A stretch of DNA of 15,458 nucleotides from Isotricha intestinalis. Taxonomy: Eukaryota > Ciliophora > Litostomatea > Vestibuliferida > Isotrichidae. Numbering within the stretch: position 1 is the stretch's first letter; the number at the start of each line of letters is the position of its first letter. The translations under genes were made by a program, and so were the position numbers. A model generated the notes under the pieces. That model saw only the letters and a program-made list of their open reading frames with translations, was not told where the DNA came from and did no database searches. The stretch covers positions 1 through 15,458 of the forward strand of contig JAJJLU010000875.1 of NCBI GenBank assembly GCA_023807065.1, given 5' to 3'. Shown in pieces: positions 1 to 8,766 of the stretch.

Positions 1-153
1 TTAATATTTTCTTCTTCTTTCTTTTCTTCTTCATTTTCTAATTCTTCTTTATTAATATTTTCTTCTTCTTTCTTTTCTTCTTCATTTTCTAATTCTCCAT
101 TATCTATATTTTCTTCTTCTTTCTTTTCTTCTTCATTTTCTAATTCTCCATTA
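1..153 (-). repeat. 51-base tandem repeat coding a 17-residue acidic unit
   Basis: Three nearly identical units start at 1, 52 and 103, and a fourth begins at 154 but diverges after about 12 bases. Each reads on the minus strand as a unit of the type NGELENEEEKKEEENI plus one residue. The length is a multiple of three, so copy number can change without breaking the frame. Near-identity at the DNA level points to recent expansion. The array meets the window edge, so its full copy number is unknown. Confidence 0.9.
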
Positions 154-3011
154 TTAATATTTTCATTATCTTCATCTTTAATATTTTCCATTTTTTGCTT
201 ATATTTTAAATTTTTATCATTTTCTTGAATTGGAATTGTCTTTCCCTTATCTTCAAATTCTTTATTATCAATATTTTCGTTTTCTTTTTCCTTCTCTAAT
301 CTTTCTTGATTTTTATTTTCTTCAAATTCATTTTTTTTTTTTGCTTTAAATCTTTTATTTCCTTCTTCATCATTTTCTGGCTTTTCTAAATTAAATATAT
401 CTTTAGAAAATGGAATAATAATCATTTCTTTTTCTTTTTCTTCTATATTATTTTTTTTATTATCTCCATAAAAAAATTCTTCTTGATAAGCATTAATAAT
501 TTTAAATTCTTTTGGTTTTTCATAATAATAATATTCTTGATAAGCATTAATAATTTTAAATTCTTTTGGTTTTTCTATTGTTTCTATTTTCATTTCTTTA
601 TCTTTATAATTAAATTCTATTTCATATGCATTAATAATTTTAAATTCTTTTGGTTTTTCTATTGTTTCTATTTTTATTTCTTTATCTTTATAATTAAATT
701 CTAATTCATATGCAGTAATAATTTTAAATTCTTTTGGTTTTTTATAATAATACTCTTCTTGATAAGCCAAAATAATTTCAAATTCTCCTTTATTTTCAGG
801 TTTTTCAAAATAAAATTGTTCTTGATAAGAATTAACAATTATAAAATCATTATTTGACTTTTCACTTTCAGAATCTTTTTCTTCTTCTTCTTGTTTATAT
901 AAATTAATTTCTTCATTTTTATTGTTTATTAAGTCATCAATAAATTCTTTTGCTATTATTTTATTTTTTTTTATTTCAGATTCATTTAAACTTTTATCAT
1001 TCATTATTGAATCCTCATAATATTCATCAATATTATATTTATATTCTTCTTTAGATTTTATATCTTCTTTTTCATCTTCATTATCTTTTTTAATATTATT
1101 TTCTTTGATTCCTTCTTTATTATTTATTATAATATTATTAAATTCTTCTTCATGTATATATAAATTAACTTGTTCATTTTGACTTTTAATAATATCATCA
1201 ATAAAATCTTTTGCAATAGTTTTATTTTTAATAATTTGAGATTGATTTATATTTTTATCATTCATAATAGAATCTTCAGTAATAATATATTCATTATTCA
1301 ATTTATCTTTTTTACTTTTAATTTCTTCTTCTTTTTTATTTATATTTTCATCATAATTATTATTTTCATAAGAAAAATCATTATTTTCATTATTGAAAGT
1401 TTTATTTTCTTCATTTTTATTATCTTTATTATTTTTATCATTAATTTTTTCAGTATTAATTTTAAAAATATTTCCTTCATTTTCTAAATTTTCAATATAA
1501 TTTATTTCTTCTTCTTTGCTATTTTTTATTTCTTTTTCTAATTTTTCATTATTTTCAATATTATTTTTATTATTATTTGAACGTAAATTTATTTCATTTG
1601 TGAAAAACGGATATTCATTATTTTCTTTATTTTTTTCATTATTGTCAATTAATTTATTTTCTTTTTCTTCTTTTTCTTTTTCTTTTTGTTCTTTTTCAAT
1701 TTCTTTTTCTTTGTTTTTTAATTCTTGTTGTTTTGCTTTTAAATCAGAATAATTTTTTTTTAAATTTTCAACATTTTTTTTCAAATCTAAATTCTCTTTA
1801 TTTAAATTTTCAATTTTATCTTTTAAAATTTGATTATTTTTTTTTTCTTCTTGAATTCCTTTATCTAAATTGTCAATTTTATTTTTTGATTCATCTCTAA
1901 ATTTAATCAATTCTTTTTCTTTATCATTTTTTTTTTTAATATTATAATTTAATTCATTAACTTGTTTATTTAAATTATTATTTTCCTCATTTAACAATTT
2001 TAACTTTAAATTTAATTCTTTTATTTCTTCATCTTTAATATTTTTTTCTTTTTTTAAATTTTTCACATTTTTTGAAATTGCTTTTATTTCATTTTCATTA
2101 TTTAAATTATCTTTTTCATTTTTAAAATCATTTTCTTCTTTTTTTAAATGTAAAATAAAACAATCTCTTTCTTTAAATTTATATTTTTCAATTTTGTCTT
2201 CTAATATTTTCATTTTATTATTTTGTTTTTCTTTATATTGTTTAAATTCTTCTTTAAATTTTTCTAATTGCTCAATTAATTCTTTATTAATTTCTTCTAA
2301 AGAAAAACAATATTTAATTATATCATCATTTTTATTTGAAATTTTTTCTTTTTCTTTTTGAATACTTTTTAATTCTTTGTAATTTTGAACATAATTATTT
2401 TGCAATTTAAAATAATTTGAAGATTTATTTTCTAATTTTAATTTTTCTATTTCTTTATCTTTTTTATTTATTAAATTATTTGAATCTTTTAATTTTAATC
2501 TTAAAGAATGAACATTTAATATTTCATTTAATTTTTTTTTTTGACTTTTTTTTAAATGAATTTTCGGTTTAAATTCATCAAATTTTTCTTCCTTTAAATT
2601 CCCGTTAATATCATTATTATAATTATTATTATTAATATACTTATCATTATAATTATTAATTTCATTTTTATTTTCAAATCTTTTTTTTTCATTATAAGCA
2701 AAATTACTTTTACTTTTATTAAAATTATTATTAATATTATTTTGAATTAATTTCATTCCTTGAACTGTTGATTTATCACTTTCTTTAACAATTTCTTCAA
2801 AAATTTTCATTGTTCTTTGAAATTGTTCATCTCTTCTAATTTTTGATACTTTTAAATCTGATATTTCTTTATCTTTTGCTATTATTTGTTCTTTTAATTT
2901 TATTATCATTTCTTTGTTCTTCTCATTTTCTGTTTCATGATCTATATATTTCGAATTTGAAAATCCTCTTTTATTTGTTCTTAATTTTAACAAATTTTTC
3001 TTTTGATTCAT
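1..3011 (-). CDS. Very long coiled-coil protein with three internal repeat families, C-terminus cut off by the window edge
   Basis: Reading from ATG at 3011-3009, the minus-strand frame stays open for 1003 codons to the left edge with no TAA, TAG or TGA, so the gene is truncated at its 3' end. The start (MNQKKNLLKLRT) is the first Met after an A/T-only leader. Residues of roughly 30-75 and 175-500 are Lys/Glu/Asn/Leu-rich with heptad-like spacing typical of long coiled coils. The later part is acidic and low in complexity. It holds a duplicated module of about 45 residues (DSIMNDK...FIDD...NLY), about six copies of a KPKEFKIINAYQEE-type unit, and a 17-residue Glu/Lys tandem repeat at the visible end. 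I see no motor, kinase, signal peptide or membrane segment. A structural role (cytoskeleton, cortex, basal body) is inferred from the coiled coil alone. The family is not recognised. Confidence 0.85.
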   Translation of the reverse strand, partial: MNQKKNLLKLRTNKRGFSNSKYIDHETENEKNKEMIIKLKEQIIAKDKEISDLKVSKIRRDEQFQRTMKIFEEIVKESDKSTVQGMKLIQNNINNNFNKSKSNFAYNEKKRFENKNEINNYNDKYINNNNYNNDINGNLKEEKFDEFKPKIHLKKSQKKKLNEILNVHSLRLKLKDSNNLINKKDKEIEKLKLENKSSNYFKLQNNYVQNYKELKSIQKEKEKISNKNDDIIKYCFSLEEINKELIEQLEKFKEEFKQYKEKQNNKMKILEDKIEKYKFKERDCFILHLKKEENDFKNEKDNLNNENEIKAISKNVKNLKKEKNIKDEEIKELNLKLKLLNEENNNLNKQVNELNYNIKKKNDKEKELIKFRDESKNKIDNLDKGIQEEKKNNQILKDKIENLNKENLDLKKNVENLKKNYSDLKAKQQELKNKEKEIEKEQKEKEKEEKENKLIDNNEKNKENNEYPFFTNEINLRSNNNKNNIENNEKLEKEIKNSKEEEINYIENLENEGNIFKINTEKINDKNNKDNKNEENKTFNNENNDFSYENNNYDENINKKEEEIKSKKDKLNNEYIITEDSIMNDKNINQSQIIKNKTIAKDFIDDIIKSQNEQVNLYIHEEEFNNIIINNKEGIKENNIKKDNEDEKEDIKSKEEYKYNIDEYYEDSIMNDKSLNESEIKKNKIIAKEFIDDLINNKNEEINLYKQEEEEKDSESEKSNNDFIIVNSYQEQFYFEKPENKGEFEIILAYQEEYYYKKPKEFKIITAYELEFNYKDKEIKIETIEKPKEFKIINAYEIEFNYKDKEMKIETIEKPKEFKIINAYQEYYYYEKPKEFKIINAYQEEFFYGDNKKNNIEEKEKEMIIIPFSKDIFNLEKPENDEEGNKRFKAKKKNEFEENKNQERLEKEKENENIDNKEFEDKGKTIPIQENDKNLKYKQKMENIKDEDNENINNGELENEEEKKEEENIDNGELENEEEKKEEENINKEELENEEEKKEEENI
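487..870 (-). repeat. Protein repeat of the type KPKEFKIINAYQEE(F/Y)
   Basis: The minus-strand codons for NAYxE recur with the coding GC of Ala at about 490, 544, 628, 712, 766 and 829. Spacings are 54, 84, 84, 54 and 63 bases, all multiples of three. The short unit is 18 residues. The 28-residue version carries an added NYKDKEIKIETIE segment. The copies nearest 829 are the most diverged (EFEIILAYQEE, FIIVNSYQEQ), so the array probably grew toward the C-terminus. Alternating aromatic and acidic residues suggest a short binding motif repeated for avidity, but no known motif is recognised. Confidence 0.85.
881..1274 (-). repeat. Duplicated module of about 45 residues (DSIMNDK ... FIDD ... NLY)
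   Basis: Two copies lie at 1142-1274 and 881-1013, 261 bases apart and in frame. Both read EDSIMNDK, then an N/S-rich segment, then KNK(T/I)IAK(D/E)FIDD(I/L)I, then NE(Q/E)(V/I)NLY and an acidic tail. The duplication is clear at protein level but diverged at DNA level, so it is older than the 51-base array at the left edge. The FIDD(I/L)I helix with conserved Asp is the best-preserved part and may be a small folded or peptide-binding helix. Confidence 0.8.
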
Positions 3012-3254
3012 TTTTTTTATTTTTTTATTTTTTCAATAATTTATTTTACTTTTCAATTGAATAAAGCAAGAGAAAATACAAAAATTTATTGTTATAAGAA
3101 TTTTTATTAATTTAACAAAAGTTAAATGAATTTATCAAAAAAAAAAGAATTATTTATAATTTTTTTTTCCATATAATTATTTAAAATGTTAAATAATTTA
3201 TAATATAATAATTAATTAAAATACATTCTTTTTTTACTTATTTTTTATAAAAAA
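3012..3254. promoter_or_regulatory. Divergent intergenic region between the coiled-coil and CXC genes
   Basis: This 243-base spacer separates two start codons pointing away from each other, so it must hold both promoters. It is almost pure A/T with long T and A runs. No motif can be separated from background. Both starts have an A-rich context (AAAAATG on the + side, AAAATG on the minus side), as is common in ciliates. Confidence 0.5.
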
Positions 3255-3416
3255 ATGTACTATTCTAAAAATGAAGAATCAAATATTCTAATGAAAAAAA
3301 TAGAAATAAATCCAAAGATAATGTCATCTTTTTTTTTAAAAGAAAACTTAGATTCCTTATCTCAATTGAATAAAATTAAAGAAAACTCAAAAAAAATTCT
3401 ATTAATAAACACAACA

Positions 3417-3486
<70 letters not shown>

Positions 3487-3917
3487 TATTTGAAATAAAT
3501 TTATCAGAACCAAAACATAATTGTACATGTTCAAAGACAAAATGTTTAAAAAAATATTGTGAATGTTTAGCAAAAAATAAATTTTGTAATAATTGTAATT
3601 GTATTGATTGTCATAATATTCCAAATTTGCAAAAAGAAAATTTAAACATTAATATTTCTATTTGTTCCTGTTCAAAATCAAATTGTAATAAAAAATACTG
3701 TGAATGTTATAAAATTGGAGAAAAATGTAATACTAATTGTAGATGTATTAATTGCTTTAATAAAAACCAATTTATAAAAACATTTTCAATGGAAAGAATC
3801 AGTGTTTTAATTCAAAGTATGAAAATTTATGTTGAAAAAAAAGAAATCTTCGGTTTTAATTTTGATGAATCTGATGAAGAAAAATTTTTAAGTAAAAAAA
3901 AAAATAGAGAAAATTAA
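3255..3917 (+). CDS. CXC (CRC) domain protein, LIN54/TSO1/tesmin-like DNA-binding factor
   Basis: The product has 220 residues. It carries two cysteine-rich CXC motifs, at residues 90-119 and 137-167, each with nine Cys in the order CxC-x4-C-x4-CxC-x6-C-x2/3-CxC-x2-C, and each containing the hallmark KKYCEC. In the family, nine Cys bind three zinc ions per motif, and the Tyr of KKYC inserts into the DNA minor groove at TTYGAA-like (CHR) sites. LIN54 relatives act in DREAM/MuvB cell-cycle transcription complexes, so a nuclear role is inferred. The linker between motifs is only 17 residues and lacks the usual RNPxxF-like signature. The N-terminus carries 22 consecutive Asn (residues 55-76). After residue 175 there is a helical Lys/Glu-rich tail. 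The start is the first ATG after the A/T spacer; the stop is TAA. Family assignment is strong, exact function is not. Confidence 0.93.
3417..3482 (+). repeat. (AAT)22 trinucleotide run coding poly-Asn
   Basis: Twenty-two pure AAT codons lie just upstream of the first CXC motif. No synonymous AAC interrupts the run, which marks it as a length-variable microsatellite. It leaves an open poly-Tyr frame on the opposite strand, which is an artefact. Confidence 0.97.
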
Positions 3918-4771
3918 AAATATATTAAGTTTAATTAATTTATTTATTTTATTTATTCAACAAGTCTTTTGCATGAGTTAAATATAATATTAAATTTTAA
4001 TTAAATTAAAAAATATTCAGGATGAAATATAAATAAAATTCATTATTAATATATAAAATATCTTAAAAATATATAAAAATAATATTTTAACTTATTAAAA
4101 TAGTAATGGATTAAAATAATTATTATTTCCTTTATTAATGTTGTTATCACTGTTTTTTTCAGTTAAATTATTAAAGACAAAAGAGACATTTATTGTTTTT
4201 TTTGCGTTAATTAGATTAAATCCATTTCTTTAATTTTTTTTCAATTTTGATAAAATTATTTTTAGTTTTTTTGTAAAAGAAAAGTTTTTATTTTTATATA
4301 TTTAAATTTTTATTATTTAAAAAATATAAAATTAAATATGTAATGGAAGTGATATATATTTAATAAAAGACAAAAATACAAAATTAAATAAATCCCAAAA
4401 AAAGAAAAGTATTGTTTTTATCATTTAATTGACTGTGTTTTTTTTGTACTTTATATATTATTATTTTTTAGAGTTCTCCTGAATAAGAAAAGAAATAATA
4501 ATAATTTTATTTGTATTTAAAGATTAATTTTCTTTTTTTTTGATTTTTGACTAAAAAAAAATTTGTTTTTTTAAAACAGCAAAAAACATATATTTAAAAT
4601 CTCATCATATAAGAATTTAAATTAATATTAATAATTCCTTTAATTGGAGATTCACTTTTTGGAACAATTAATTCAAAAAAAATATTTTAAATATATAGTT
4701 AAAATGTTATTAAAAAGATTATAAATTAAATTAATTTAAATTATTTTTTCGAATTTATTTAAAAAAAACAA
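3918..4771. other. Intergenic region, 854 bases, with weak minus-strand coding-like fragments
   Basis: No start-to-stop gene is visible. On the minus strand two short stretches look protein-like but lack a start: 4686-4594 (contains ELIVPKSESPIKGIIN) and 4229-4095 (contains KKTINVSFVFNNLTEKN). Splice-acceptor-like TTCTTATTCAG on the minus strand (near 4480) lies between them. They may be exons or relics of a decayed gene. The rest is A/T runs and holds the 3' flank of the CXC gene and the promoter of the next gene. Confidence 0.4.
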
Positions 4772-5845
4772 ATGAAATCTTTTATTGATTTATCTTCATA
4801 TTCAAATCAATCAAGATTATCAAACACAGGAAAAATAATAAAACAAACTTCAAATAATAAATCTTTAAATCAAACAATAGAAAAAAAATCAAAAAGTAAA
4901 GAAAAAAAAATAGAAAGTAAAAATTTAAAAAAATCAAATTTAAATTTTAATTATTCAAATCAATCAAAAAACAAAAGTTATGATTTAAAAAAAATTAAAA
5001 GTAATGAAATATTAAATTTAAAAATTAACGATAAAAAAAGTCAAAAAGAAAAAAAAATAACTCAATCATATTCAAATATAAAACAAAATTCAAATACTTT
5101 TTTAAATGGAAAAATATATGAAAGAGTTATAGATAAATTATTTTGTTATATGAAAAATATTTTACCTTATGAAATATATAATGAAATAAAAATGAAATTT
5201 ATAAATGAAATAACAAAAGAAATTTCTTTTTATAATAAATCAGAAAAAAAAAAAAATAATGAAATAAATTCTTCAATAATAAATTTAATTAAATCAATAA
5301 AAACAAAAAAAAACATTAATAATATGAATTCAAATTTAAAATTATCATATAATTTAAAAAAACATTCTTCTCTTTATTCTTTAACTAAAAATTTAAGTAA
5401 TAGAACAATAAGTAATAGTAAAAGCAGAAGTAATAGTAAAAATAATTCTAAATCAAATTCAAAAGAAAAAATTAATATTATTAAATCAAATAAAATTATT
5501 TTAAATAGTAAATTATTTGAAAAAATCAATAATGAATTATTTAAAATTCAAAATAAAAAATATTTAAATATAAGTAAATCAAAAATAAAAAAAGAAATTA
5601 ATTATTCTTTAAATCAAACTTTTAGAAATAATAGTCAAAAAAGTATAAATTCAAAAAATGAAAAAAAAGAAAATAATGAAATTAAAAATTTAGAACAGTT
5701 AAAAAAAATAAAATCAACATTAGAAGATAATTTAAAATATATGTTTAATTTCTCATATGAAAATTTCTTAAATAAAGAAAGTGAAACAGAAAGTAAAAAA
5801 AGTTTAGAAGATAATATTCAATATAAAAAAAAATATAATTATTAA
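4772..5845 (+). CDS. Lys/Asn/Ser-rich protein of unknown function, largely disordered
   Basis: The product has 357 residues and ends in TAA. The ATG follows AACAA in an A-rich context and is the first Met of the frame. Most of the chain is low-complexity Ser/Asn/Lys, including an SNSKSRSNSKNNSKSNSKE stretch near residues 215-232, and is predicted by eye to be disordered. Two parts look folded: a helical stretch at about residues 114-153 (YERVIDKLFCYMKNILPYE then IYNEIKMKFINEITKEI) and a shorter one near 248-275 (LFEKINNELFKIQ). The first has the hydrophobic spacing of an amphipathic helix pair and is the likely conserved core. No signal peptide or membrane span is seen. The family is not recognised. 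It lies in tandem with the next coiled-coil gene, which may only reflect compact packing. Confidence 0.85.
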   Translation: MKSFIDLSSYSNQSRLSNTGKIIKQTSNNKSLNQTIEKKSKSKEKKIESKNLKKSNLNFNYSNQSKNKSYDLKKIKSNEILNLKINDKKSQKEKKITQSYSNIKQNSNTFLNGKIYERVIDKLFCYMKNILPYEIYNEIKMKFINEITKEISFYNKSEKKKNNEINSSIINLIKSIKTKKNINNMNSNLKLSYNLKKHSSLYSLTKNLSNRTISNSKSRSNSKNNSKSNSKEKINIIKSNKIILNSKLFEKINNELFKIQNKKYLNISKSKIKKEINYSLNQTFRNNSQKSINSKNEKKENNEIKNLEQLKKIKSTLEDNLKYMFNFSYENFLNKESETESKKSLEDNIQYKKKYNY

Positions 5846-6228
5846 TTAGAAATAAAATGAAAATTCAAATAGATAAAATGAGAAAAAAGAATATATCTTC
5901 ATTTAATTTTATGAAAATAAAAGGAATAAAATCAAATGTATTTTGAAAGATTGATTTTTCATAAATTTTCTCCTTATTTATTACATCATATTTTTTCCAT
6001 AAAAATAATTTATTTATTTTAAGAAATATATAAAAGAAAATATTTCAAAGAAAAAAAAATATTGTATTAAATTTTATTTAACAAAAGAAAAAATATACTA
6101 AAAAAAAAGAGTTTTTAACTGTGTATATAAAAAAATAAAATAGATAAAAAAATATAATTAAAAAAATATAATTAATTAAATTAATAACACATAATTAATT
6201 TAATTTATTTAAAATAAATATAAATAAA
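5846..6228. other. Intergenic region, 383 bases
   Basis: This A/T-only spacer lies between two same-strand genes. It has A and T runs and a directly repeated AAAAAATATAATTA near 6150-6175. A 29-codon frame at 5857-5946 is present but gives no protein-like signal. I see no RNA gene. Confidence 0.6.
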
Positions 6229-8707
6229 ATGAGTAATAATATTATAGATGAAAATGATGATGAATCAAAACCTCACCCTCCAAATGAAGCATATGAAATA
6301 AGTTATAATGAAAGTTTAAAAGATAATAATGAAAAGAATTATTCAGAACCAAATTATACAATAAAAGATAAAGATTTAAATATTAAATTTAATAATAATC
6401 AAATAGAAAAAATGAGAGAAAAAATAACTCAACAAGCTTTAAGACTTCAACAAATAGAAAAAAATTATCAAAAAATATTATTAGAAAATTCAACATTAAA
6501 AAAAAAAAATAAATGAATATGAAAATGATTTAATAAATTTAAATGATATTAATACAAAATTAAAGGAAAAAAAAGAAAATGAAAAAAATGAAGAAAATGA
6601 AGAAAAAAATATAAATAATTTAAACATAAAAATATCAGAATTAATAAAAGAAAAATCAAATATAGAAAAGGAAAATATAGAAAAAGAGAAAAAATTAAAT
6701 TTTTATATAAATGAATATTCAAAAATAATGGATTTAAATAAAATAATGGTAAATGATAAAACAGAATTATTAAAAGAAATACATGAAAAAAATTTAGAAA
6801 TGAATAGAAAAGAAAATGAAATAGAAGAAATGAAAAATTTATTAAATCAACATATGTTAGATTATCAAAAAGAAAAAAAAGAATTATTAGATAATGCTTA
6901 TGAAATGGCAAAAGAACAATTTATTAAAAAACAAGAAGAATTAACTATTAAATTAAAAAATAAAGAACAAGAATTAGAAAGAATTAATAATATTAATATT
7001 CAAAATGAAAAAGATATAATACAAAAAAATATTTATATTAATGATTTAGAAAATAAAAATTTTCAATTTTCTGATAATTTAAAATTCAATGAAGAAATTA
7101 AAGAAGAAAAAGAAAAAGAATTTAAAAAAAATTATTCTGATTTAAAAGAAAAATATGAAGAAATTAAAGAAGAAAATGAATTATTAAAAAAAAAGAATAA
7201 TGATTTAAAGAATAATTATAATTCAATTTTTGAAAATAGTAAATTTAATGAAAAAGAATATTTAACTTTAATAGAAAATTATAATACTTTAAAAAAAGAA
7301 AATGAAAAAACAAATAAATTTTTAAATAAAGTAGAAATAGAAAAAAATAAAATGGAAATATCAAATAAAAATTTATTAGAAGAAAATACTTTTATAAAAA
7401 AAAAAATTAATGAAGATTTTGAAAAATTAACTAAAGAAATAAAATTATTAAGAGAAATAAATGAAAATTTAGAAAAACAAAATGAAACATTAAGTAATGA
7501 AATAAACAATATAAATAATCAAAATAGAAATTTAATAAATGAAAAAGATAATTCAATAAAAAATAAATTAAATTATGAAATAGAAATAAAAGAATTAAGA
7601 GAAAAAGAAAAAGAATATATTCATAAAATAAATGAAATAAAATATGAATTAGAAGATATTGAAAAAGAAAAATTTAATAGAGAATTTGAAATAAATAATT
7701 TAAGAAATAAATTAGATTTGTTAGAAAATGAAAATAATAAATTAAAAAATGATAGAAGTGATTTTATTATAAAAATAGGAAATTTAGAAATGAAAAATAA
7801 AGATGAATTAAATAAATATTCTTATTTATCAGTTAAAGTAGAAAATGCAAAAAGTAAAATTAAATTAATTCCTTATTATAAAAATTTAAGTGAAGATTTA
7901 TTAATCTATTTATCTCAAATTAAAAAAAATAATCCTGAAGATAATATTGAAACTTTTATTAATTATTTATTAAATGAATTTCAATATTTATGTAAAAAAA
8001 TAGAAGATTTAAATGATGAAAATATAGATTTAAAAAAAATAATTAATGAAAATACAGAAAAAATTTCTAATTTAAATTATATTATTGCTAATTTAAACAA
8101 AGAAAAAGAATTTTTAAATAATAATATAATACAATTACAGGAAAAAAATTCTCAAATAGAAAAAGAATATAAAGAAATAGATAGTAATTCTTTAGATAAA
8201 ATAATGGAAATAAATAGTTTAAAATTTGAATTAAATGAAAGAGAAAAAAAAATAACATCAAATCAAATAAAAATAAAGCAATTATTAAATTTAATAAATT
8301 ATTATGAAACAAATAGAAATAATATTGAAGAAACAATAATTCAAATGAGTAATTATATGAGAAATATATCAATAAAGCCTTTAATAAGAGATTTAATTCA
8401 AAATAATTTTGATTTAATTCAAATTGGAAGAGAAATTTCTTTAAAAGATAATAATTTAGAAACTGAAAATATTCATAAAGGACAAATTGATATTAAATTA
8501 AAAGAAATTAGTTATATTTTAGAAAGATTAAAAAAAGAATTTATTTTAGAAAGAAGTTTAATGAAAATTTATCATAATTTACCTAATAATATTAATAATG
8601 ATAATTGTGATATTTCTATAAGTAAAGTTATGAAAAATGATTTAGAAGAAAGTAAAAATAATTTAATTCAATCTTTTTCTAATTTTTCTTCTTCTTTAAA
8701 TAAATAA
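6229..8707 (+). CDS. Long coiled-coil protein interrupted by an apparent +1 frameshift in an A run
   Basis: The gene starts at ATG 6229 (MSNNIIDENDDESKPHPPNEAYE) and its first frame ends at TGA 6514-6516 after 95 codons. The next frame is already open at the A run and continues without a break, in the same coiled-coil style, to TAA at 8705-8707. Joined, the product would be about 825 residues. The first ~60 residues are acidic and disordered. From residue ~60 to ~660 it is heptad-like Glu/Lys/Asn/Leu coiled coil. The C-terminal ~150 residues are less repetitive (IKPLIRDLIQNNFDLIQIGREIS, then YILERLKKEFILERSLMKIYHNLP) and look like a folded helical domain. The Met at 6728 is internal and not the true start. 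A cytoskeletal scaffold or tether is inferred from architecture only. No family is recognised. Confidence 0.82.
6498..6516 (+). other. Frameshift site: 12-A run followed by AAA-TGA
   Basis: Twelve A residues (6498-6509) are followed by TAAATGAATAT. Removing one A joins the two frames as LKKKINEYEND without a stop. Alternatively a +1 slip at the stop in AAA-TGA-A, reading AAA then GAA, also joins them. The first explanation (homopolymer miscount or a real indel) is the simpler one. The second resembles Euplotes shifty stops, although those use TAA or TAG. No GT-AG intron fits here. Confidence 0.75.
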
Positions 8708-8766
8708 AATTTTTTTTTATTTTATTTAAAATATTATGAAAATATCATAATTTATTCTTTTAATAA

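Noticed and set aside
483..3064. Several + strand frames rich in Phe, Ile and Ser
   Set aside because: They are the complement of the long Lys/Asn/Glu-rich minus-strand gene and show only its mirrored codon composition.
3376..3624. Minus-strand frame with poly-Tyr
   Set aside because: It is the reverse of the AAT run and of the CXC coding region, which has strong motif support on the + strand.
5857..5946. 29-codon frame MKIQIDKMRKKN...
   Set aside because: It is short, low in complexity and expected by chance in this composition.
6514..6516. TGA read as a sense codon
   Set aside because: Frame 1 meets another TGA two codons later, and the coiled-coil sequence continues in frame 2 instead.
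6490..6560. Intron joining the two halves of the coiled-coil gene
   Set aside because: No GT donor lies between the end of the first frame and the overlap with the second frame.
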